64,000 bases of DNA from Anticarsia gemmatalis (taxonomy: Eukaryota > Arthropoda > Insecta > Lepidoptera > Erebidae): positions 8,742,001-8,806,000 of the forward strand of contig NC_134756.1 of NCBI RefSeq assembly GCF_050436995.1, written 5' to 3'. Made by a program: the position numbers and the translations under genes. A model generated the notes under the pieces. It did no database searches and was not told where the DNA came from. It saw only the letters and a program-made list of their open reading frames with translations. Position 1 is the first letter of the stretch. The number at the start of each line of letters is the position of its first letter. Positions 56,716-64,000 of this stretch are shown here, piece after piece.

Positions 56716-56775
56716 ATAAATACATGGCTAATTACTGTTAATGGCGAAATATGGGTGTAGCCGTGATATCATGAT
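56716..56775 (+). repeat. Family C repeat, short copy
   Basis: TAAATACATGGCTAATTACT then GTTAATGGCGAAATATGGGT then GTAGCCGTGATATCATG matches the ACATGG...GGCGAAA...GGGTRTA...CGTGATAT blocks of 11647-11770 with the middle deleted. Confidence 0.6.
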
Positions 56776-58234
56776 ACTAAAAAATATTTTAGTTCGACAT
56801 CCATGTCTGTTATTCACAGGAACCATAAAACAATACAGTGAGAATATTTAATGTATTTAATTTAAAACATTTTGTCGAACAATATAAAAATTCTTTAGCC
56901 TTGAGCTATGAAAAGCATTTATATTTAAAATCTGTAGCACACTCGTTCCAGTTCCATGAAAGCGAAAAACGAAATAATTTCTGAGCCATGAATCATGATG
57001 TGATAAAGTCTTTTATCTGAGGTCCATAAAATTAAAACCTTCTGTCATAAAAGTCCCAAAGAGTCTTTGTTAAATAACCTATTTCGATTGGTTAATAAAA
57101 TTCAAAGATGTTGTATTTTGTAATTTATTACTTCTTGAGGAAAACGGCCGTTTTCAGTACTAAAGTTTTAGGTAAGAAATTGTTCAATAGATTTGTGTTC
57201 TTAATAAATTCTAGGCTGTTGTTTAGACATATAAAAGGCTACTAAATTTTTACTGAGTTTGCAGTAAAGTTTTGTTTTTTAATCAAACTTTACTTTCCTT
57301 ATTAGTTTTGTTAACATAACAATGAAACTAAAGTACCTTATTTGGAATCTGAAACATAAATATCGTGGATAGTTCAACGGCTAATATCATGTTATGTGCT
57401 TTGTTCAGCCTCCTGCAATGCAGAGAGTATTCCCATGAGAAGCAAAGGATTTAATAAAGAAGAGAATATACAGAATATTCGGTATTCCAGCAAAGATAGA
57501 AGATGAATAAGACAAGACAAATATAATATACTTTTACTATCTTTACACATATAGAACGAAAGAAAATTAAGGATTTGTGTTAATGAGAATAATACTGGTA
57601 TTTTCTTGCCATCAATATGGTCAGATTTGTAGCGTGACGTTTTAGATAGTGTACTATTGCGTTGCTCTCGTAGCTATAGTTCGTGAATTATATTCTTTCT
57701 ACATTTCATAAAATAAACTCAATCTCGCCGAACTTAAAAATCTACTGAACGGATGTTCATGCCCTTTTTACCAATAGGCAGATTTTCACGTAAACTTTAG
57801 TGTATAATTTTGGTATTGTGAAGGCGTTTGTTAGTTTTTAATTTGTTTTGTTGAGTTATATAAATGTCTTTGTAGCTGGTTAAATAGTAGCAGCACTTTT
57901 CTTGTTAAGAAGAAATAAAAGAAAACCCAATGATAATCAGTTTAAACGAGTGTTCGTGTAACACAATTAGCAGTGAATTGTTCAGTGATTTCACATGTGC
58001 TCCCTAATCACTGTAACAGATACGCTCCCACGGCCCGAGAGAAATTATCACATGTTATTGATATTACACCTGTTATAAGTACTTAACTGGTACTTTTGCA
58101 ATTACCTATTACCGCTTTAAAATCTTATATTGTTCAATTTTATTGATAATAATATTTATAATTGTAAATATTTTGTTTTTTTAAATTATTTCTAGTTTAG
58201 TTGTTAAAAGTTATTTATAGTTAAGTTTTATTCT
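56776..58234. other. Mostly unique AT-rich DNA
   Basis: No gene was recognised. CTACTGAACGGATGTTCATG then CCCTTTTTACCAATAGGCAG (about 57750-57790) looks like a scrap of a common lepidopteran repeat interior. A hairpin AGTAAAGTTT / AAACTTTACT lies at 57263-57294 with a 12-nt loop. Confidence 0.5.
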
Positions 58235-58265
58235 AATAAATTTCTGTACAGCCAAAAAAAAAAAA
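58141..58265 (+). mobile_element. Retroposed 3' end: AATAAA plus poly(A)
   Basis: AATAAA (58235-58240) stands 13 nt before a 12-nt A run (58254-58265), with TTTAGTTGTTAAAAGTTATT upstream. This is the layout of a polyadenylated transcript copied into DNA: a truncated non-LTR retrotransposon 3' end or a processed transcript. The source is not recognised and the upstream border is a guess. Real polyadenylation sites in genomic DNA do not carry the A tail. Confidence 0.45.
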
Positions 58266-58987
58266 TATTATTGATAGTTGTCATTTCTAGTATATGATTT
58301 TATGTGACTAACAAGATAAAATGCCATTTGGTCGGGTCCAATTTCTATGAAAAGCATCCCTCTTTTAGAACAATACTTTTTCTTCTTAATATAGACCTGA
58401 AAAAACTAGTGCTGAAATAGCAGTACTCCCAAAAACATATTGTTTCTTTTTTAACAATTTTCTTAATAAATTGAAGTTAGTAATTAATAACGTGGTTTTA
58501 AATGTAGCGCATGGCAGATTATCGTTAATTTTGTAGCTATTTAGTACCAAAACATAAGCGGAAACTCGAAACACGTTACAGAGTTTTGTAATGTTGGGAA
58601 ACTCGCGCAATATTGAAGGAGTCGCCAACATTTAGTTAACTTTGCAAATAACCCTTGTAACTCAGTGACACGTTAACGCCTGTTCGTGACAGTGGAGCGT
58701 CGACTCGCAAAACTGGCCAAGTGTCAATTATCACTGCCTTTGAGTCCGTAAAACTTGAAGACTTCTGGATACTTTTTTGTAAAGAGTAATAAACTATAGT
58801 GCGTTCTTGAACTTTGGTATAATAGTATCGAGCTCTGCGTGAACAAATGTCAAACTTTTCGTAGTACTTGACATTTGGATATTCAAACTTTCTTAAGTAG
58901 GTACTTTAAATTCGAATCCCACGTTTCGAAATGAAATGGAGAGTGACATCTTCCTAATTAGTATTTTAGCAATAACTTATTTATGCT
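58266..58987. other. Unique AT-rich non-coding DNA
   Basis: Nothing recognised. The 81-codon minus frame (58386-58631) has no known domain. Confidence 0.5.
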
Positions 58988-59060
58988 TCTTCATCATCAT
59001 CATCATCATCATTTTCAGCCTATCAAACTGTCCACTGCTGAAAATAGGCATCTTCTTTAT
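58988..59060 (+). repeat. CAT microsatellite plus dispersed repeat scrap
   Basis: Seven CAT units (about 58992-59012) run into TTTCAGCCTATCAAACTGTC then CACTGCTGAAAATAGGCATC. The microsatellite-then-CAGCC...GTCCACTGCTGAA...ATAGGC order recurs in lepidopteran genomes. Confidence 0.65.
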
Positions 59061-59681
59061 TTCCTAATAAAGCCTAAATGATCGACAAGCTCTTGGGAAA
59101 ACTTTAAGCTTCAAAATTCTTGAAAGGTTCTTTAGAGCTTAATTTGATCGAGCGTCTAAAGATATTATCACCAAATAATTTAATTAAGTGTCTAGTAACA
59201 GAATTAAGCACTAGGATATATTTTATAGTGATTAGTAACACCCACACAATGCACTAGTATTTGTTTTAGTAGAATTTGTACTATATAACTTTCGTAATAA
59301 AAAAAATAACTTTTCCTACTATCTGATTCGAGGGTGTATCGAATTTGATTTTGCAAAACATTGCATCTCCTATTTTTCTATTACTTAAATTATCGTTTCA
59401 TTACAATTCCAAAAGAAATTTCAACAAAACGATCATAAATAAACATCGATACAATACATTTTCAATACAAAAGGAAGAGAAACATTTGTGATGGTAACAC
59501 ATAGGCGGTCGTTTTCAAATGAAAGATAAATGCGTGACACATATTGGACGGGACCTAGTGGATTCTTGCAAAGATCGTAGCCGTATCTTATGTTTCTTCA
59601 TGACAGCTTAACTTTAGAACCTCTGCTAAAGAACTAAGCTAGAATAGATCTTCTTCGACTTTATAAAACAGTTTTATTTTT
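59061..59681. other. Unique AT-rich non-coding DNA
   Basis: Nothing recognised. Confidence 0.55.
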
Positions 59682-59776
59682 AAAACACGCACTCGGCAAG
59701 CGTGGAGGCTCAATGTTTAATCTCTCTATAATTTTGGAAGGAGATCCTTGCCCAACAGTGGGGTTATAAGTGGCTA
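59682..59776 (+). mobile_element. SINE 3' body fragment
   Basis: ACACGCACTCGGCAAGCGTG then GAGGCTCAATGTTTAATCTC then GGAAGGAGATCCTTGCCCAA then CAGTGGGG matches the reverse complement of 17395-17482. Headless. Confidence 0.7.
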
Positions 59777-62328
59777 AATTGGTATTAGGTTATGTATTTG
59801 AACGCTGCGTTGTGTTTTGATTAAAGTAAAATTTTGACTATTTTCTAATACTCGATTTCTGTCTTACACTTCACTAAGAAGCTTAAATATAAAAATATTG
59901 TAACAATGTAATTCGCATAATCGCAATTGCTATAAATCGTTTAATAATCACACATTGATCTAGGTCTAAATATTGAAAAAATATTCAAACCCTTTACTCG
60001 AAAGTATTCTCTTTTGTAAATGAAAGAAATGGAATTCCGTAATTTTTCTTTCTTTTATACGTAAACAAACTTTGATACAACATTACACATCGGAAGTATA
60101 CAAAAACATTTATCTGAAACACAAATCAATGATATTTTATATTGAAAACCCATATCGCAGAGTGTATTCGTTCCAAGGTTGAGTCAACAAAAGGAGACGC
60201 GGTTTAAATCCAATACTCTTCTGTTTTCAATCAATCAATTTCATCTACACAAATGTTTGCGAAGTAAATTGTAAAAAAGTTTTTCTTTTTTGTTATGATC
60301 ATAATCTGTATTCGGGAGCTTTGAGAACGGTTCTTATTACTTCATCAAATCTACTTGTAACCGTATATTTATATTTTATTAAAATCTCGTAGATATCTAC
60401 GATGAGTTGTTTTCTGTGTCACCAGTCTACTTGACCCGAACTTGAAGAAAACTTGAGATAATAATATGAGTTGAAAAAATTACTAAGTAGGTCACCGAAA
60501 ATATTACCAAACACGCGCAATAAACTAGCATGAAACTTAAAAGCTAACAATGTACTGATAAGTAAAAAGAAATCTTTGACTCGTATCAAATAATGAAAGA
60601 TATACGTAGACACGAGCTAACAAACCGAAAGTCCTTCAATCGCCGATAAATTATATGGTCCAACATCGTGAACTTACTTTCTTTATCACTTCGCCACTGT
60701 TTGTTGTTCGGCTAATTAAGCCAAGGTTTCTGCCTAATTCTGATGGCCTAAAATGTAGAACAAAGTGGGTTATCTTTTATAAATCGTCAGTTTTAATTAA
60801 CACTTTCGTGACCAGGACAGTGAGACACTGTAATAGACTGATTGACCCCGTTACTCCAGTCTTTCATGATTCGGAACACTTTGCTAAAAGAACCACTCTA
60901 TAGCCGAATTTATTTGTTTTTCACACGGCTTGCGTCACGCTTCAACAGCCAGTACATAAATCTTCGGATTAAGGTTTGTTGAAATAATGTTATTTTTGTT
61001 ATAAATTGCTTTTTTTTAGTTTAGTGATTACCATAATGGTTATCTAGAGCGTGTCTACTAAAAATATTTAGTAACTCGTTTACCTCTATAGCTAGTTAAA
61101 CATTTTATAAAAAAAGACGATTGTGAAATGTAAACTTCAATAACTTTAGTAATATTTGGTTAACACTTCGAAAATTAATTAAAAAATATCCCAAAAGAAG
61201 CAAAGTGTATGCAAAACGTTCTATTTAAAACGTCGCGTGTTTCTAAGAACATGTACCGTTCCACACGTGCACTTGTTTGATCGTTTTATTTGATTCCCGA
61301 CTGTCTGTGCTCGGCTTTATTTTTGTTCGCTTTATTGCCTATCGGCCGAACTTCGTGTGAGATCGGACGAAACTTAAAGTTTTTTATTGTGACCGCTAAA
61401 GTACTCGCCACATGTTTGTTTATCCTTCAAAGTTATTACTAAGTAAAGTTTAGTGTTGTTTTAATACGGAATATTTTATTTTATTATACTAATAACTCCG
61501 GAATAGGTTTATTAACAAATGAGTTTCAGCTGTGAAATTATTACGAGTTGTGGTGATTTATTTATAAGTTTTAAGTTACCATTAAAAAGAAAGAGTCGAT
61601 TTTTCTGTCTTCATATGAGCTCGATTGACGAATCGTTATAACATTCTACCTGGTAATGTATGGCAATTCTGAGGAGATTCAGCCGTTTCTTTCTTACCAG
61701 ATATATTCCTTTTTTGAGAATGTATTCTTTAAACTCAAAGTCGTGAAAATTATCTAAATTTAGTTAGTCACTACTAGTGGTTAAAAGTGCAGTGATTGCA
61801 AAACTTACTTAATAGGTCAAACTAGACTTGCAGTAAAGTGAAATCTTGTTATAAAAGTGTCTTCAGTGATGAGCTCAGGAAGTTCTACGGTGTCTCAAGG
61901 AAACTTCGATTAATTAAAATTGTTTGTGACAAAGGTGAAATCCCGTATTAGAACTATAGACATAGGACTTAGAAATTCATTTAAGTTGTGCTAACTCCTG
62001 CTTCCTGGATTAAAGTTTTATATATTACTTGCCTTATTAAATCTCTATTCATTAACACTTTATTGTCTCTAACATGAAGTTTAAGCAATTTTAATTAACT
62101 ATTTAGCACCCGCATGTAATATTTAAAACACGCTTTAGATGGTATCTCCTATGGATCGTTACTAAAATTAGCTCATTGTATCTTTGTTTTATGTTCAAAC
62201 AACCGATCGGCTCGCTTAGCTGCCCCGTTTTAATCATAGTTTTTTTTAATACTGAAATATTCACCCACTTTCACATAACAACCAGGTTCATTACGTAATA
62301 TTGATTAACAGCTTGATATTATTCAGAC
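59777..62328. other. Unique AT-rich non-coding DNA
   Basis: No gene was recognised. The segment about 61220-61420 is less AT-rich and holds a CACGTG E-box (61264-61269) in a nearly symmetric ACACGTGCA context, then ATCGGCCGAACTTCGTGTGA. This could be regulatory but is unsupported otherwise. Confidence 0.5.
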
Positions 62329-62384
62329 AAGAGAACAAAGTAACATTTTTACTTCATTGAGTAAAAATGTTACTTTGTTCTCTT
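62329..62384. repeat. Perfect 25-bp-arm hairpin
   Basis: The left arm (62329-62353) and right arm (62360-62384) are exact reverse complements around a 6-nt loop (TCATTG). The left arm begins AAGAGAACAAAGTAAC. No flanking target-site duplication or second copy was noticed. Perfect arms imply recent origin or correction. Confidence 0.95.
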
Positions 62385-64000
62385 CTCTACGAGATGAGTA
62401 ATGTTACATGAGGCAGGATGTAACCAATTAGCCGGCAAAAGTAATAAAGATAATTGGCCGTCAGAGTAGCTTGAATTTTAACCGTACTAAGTACTATACA
62501 GGAGGTCTACTACGGCTCAATGAAAACGAAATGTCGTACAAAATTTCGATAGTTTCTTGCAGAATTCGTCTGATCTTTTAAATCTACTATCATTCACGAA
62601 AGTACGAATCCTAAAATCGGATTAGTAAGATAGTCTACCGAACATCGAAATTGTAACGGAATTTTGGATAAAAGAAACATAGTAGACCTACAGAAATGAC
62701 TGAAATACAAACCGTAATATTAGTCATTACAGGCCACATTGTAACGTTTTCCCCCAGGCATTAGGGTCGGCATTCAGTCGACCTGTTGCGGCTAATTATC
62801 AGTATTTACTCGCCGCCAAACGCCTGGCCTGACCCTGTGAATACACATGCGGGATAATGGCTACCTGAACTTTTATGAAGTAGCCTAATATATACGGGTG
62901 GCTTTATTTTGCTGCTGTATTTGTAGGTACGAATATAATTGTTGCGAAGGTCGTGGGTAAAATTCGGAATTTCTACTGATCCTACTGCGGGCACGTCTAT
63001 TTAGTCAAATGTAACATTATAAGGTACCTGAGTCAATTATGGTCAGCTGAAAAATATGGGCTAATACCATTATTCCAAACCTCAAGAGCATATTTTACTT
63101 CAACTGATTCTAGGCGACTAGAGACTGAATGGTAGTATTGCCTTATTTTATTTTCAGTTTTTTAATTCACTTTGTAATGTAAAGATAAATTAAACTATTA
63201 AGAATCTGTCTAGCCTTTTCTATTGTAATTTGAATCACACTATGCAAAGTTTATGCAAAAGGTTCTTAATATTTTTTGAAATTAAATTAATAATCACTGT
63301 CATGACAAAAAGTGCTTAAGCGCCGTAGACACAAAAAAACTCATCGTCTGAGACTCTTAAATACTAAACGATTTTTTAAATTAAAATTCACACAGAATGA
63401 ACGTCTTAATTTAATCCGAGCTATGTAAATATATAAAGTGAAATACCAGCACCTAATAGTACGTAGCTCCTTGAAATTAAATTAAAATTTCGTTCTGTGA
63501 AAATTTTAGGAATTTATTTTTCTGTTGGTGACAAACACGATGTTGCCAAATGAACATACAGACACGAAAAAATATATACTTATCTAGCTTAAAACTTTAG
63601 GTTAAATAAAATTAAAACCCTAACCAACGTTATTTAATCTATCCATCTCTAATATCCAATCTTCCACGTTTTAGAATTCTAAAGTAAAATTGCACCTATC
63701 CTTTGAAATATACGGCAAAGCGCTTGTTTTGGCTTCCAACAGTGTGGACACTAGCGATTACCGTGTTACGACAGTCTAGTCAATTGCGGTCGGATACTAA
63801 CGTGAGCTAGCACATAAACATTGACCGTCGTTAACGCGTTGCCTACTTCAGTGAAGTCTACTACACTAGAATGGACCTGATAGGGTAGTTTCTGAGGTAT
63901 CAAAATGGAAGTTTTAATAAGTGCATCAATCAGATAACAGAAAAATATTAGACAAATACTGACTTAAAACTATTGCGTGGGGTTATGTATTGTGGGAACA
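62385..64000. other. Unique AT-rich non-coding DNA to the window edge
   Basis: Nothing recognised. Frames are 62 codons or shorter. Confidence 0.5.

Noticed and set aside
58905..58925. Box B-like TTCGAATCCCACG as another SINE head
   Set aside because: No box A within tRNA distance and no SINE body downstream.

Overview
The window is AT-rich, intron- or intergenic-like DNA from an animal nuclear genome, most probably a moth or butterfly, with a noctuid-like flavour. The evidence is the repeat content. There are eight short Helitron-like elements with TC...CTAG ends inserted between A and T, a tRNA-derived SINE with intact A and B boxes, degraded SINE pieces, and several short dispersed sequences I recognise from lepidopteran genomes. 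I found no protein-coding gene, rRNA or convincing functional tRNA. The open reading frames are short and numerous, as expected by chance in such sequence; the longest (172 codons, minus strand, 56191-56709) is a read-through of the SINE. No transposase, reverse transcriptase or helicase is encoded here, so every mobile element in the window is non-autonomous.

Layout. 1-15 kb: mostly unique AT-rich DNA with old repeat fragments (2274-2455, 3783-3866, 11647-11770), a 47-bp tandem duplication (5602-5695), two copies of a terminal-inverted-repeat family (10565-10724 and 13202-13354) and a minus-strand SINE (14080-14238). 15-32 kb: a Helitron-like element (15142-15360) containing a near-perfect hairpin, a nested insertion (a small MITE inside an older repeat, 15593-15830), three more copies of the inverted-repeat family, two perfect short hairpins (20577-20617, 24576-24609) and a Helitron with clean ends (31851-32029). 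32-37.7 kb: repeat-poor, with one weak candidate for a small exon (35533-35586).

37.7-45.2 kb is a transposon cluster. It holds a large fold-back element with two 193-bp arms flanked by an 11-bp direct repeat (37778-38301), a repeat carrying tandem TGAGTCA sites, three Helitron-like copies within 1.2 kb, a TA-flanked MITE (43744-43885) and another Helitron-like copy at 44992-45233. 45.2-52.5 kb is nearly repeat-free and contains GC-richer blocks (about 49.43-49.65, 50.85-51.10 and 51.18-51.48 kb) that could be conserved regulatory DNA. 52.5-59.8 kb is again repeat-bearing: two closely related Helitron-like copies 2.3 kb apart, the intact SINE at 56353-56590, and a retroposed-looking AATAAA plus poly(A) end at 58235-58265. 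59.8-64 kb is unique apart from a perfect 25-bp-arm hairpin at 62329-62384.

No genes here work together in a pathway. The most interesting signals are structural: the fold-back element, the set of near-perfect small hairpins, a seven-copy inverted-repeat family whose most conserved part is a GC-rich centre rather than its ends, and the nested insertion whose empty site can be read from sister copies.
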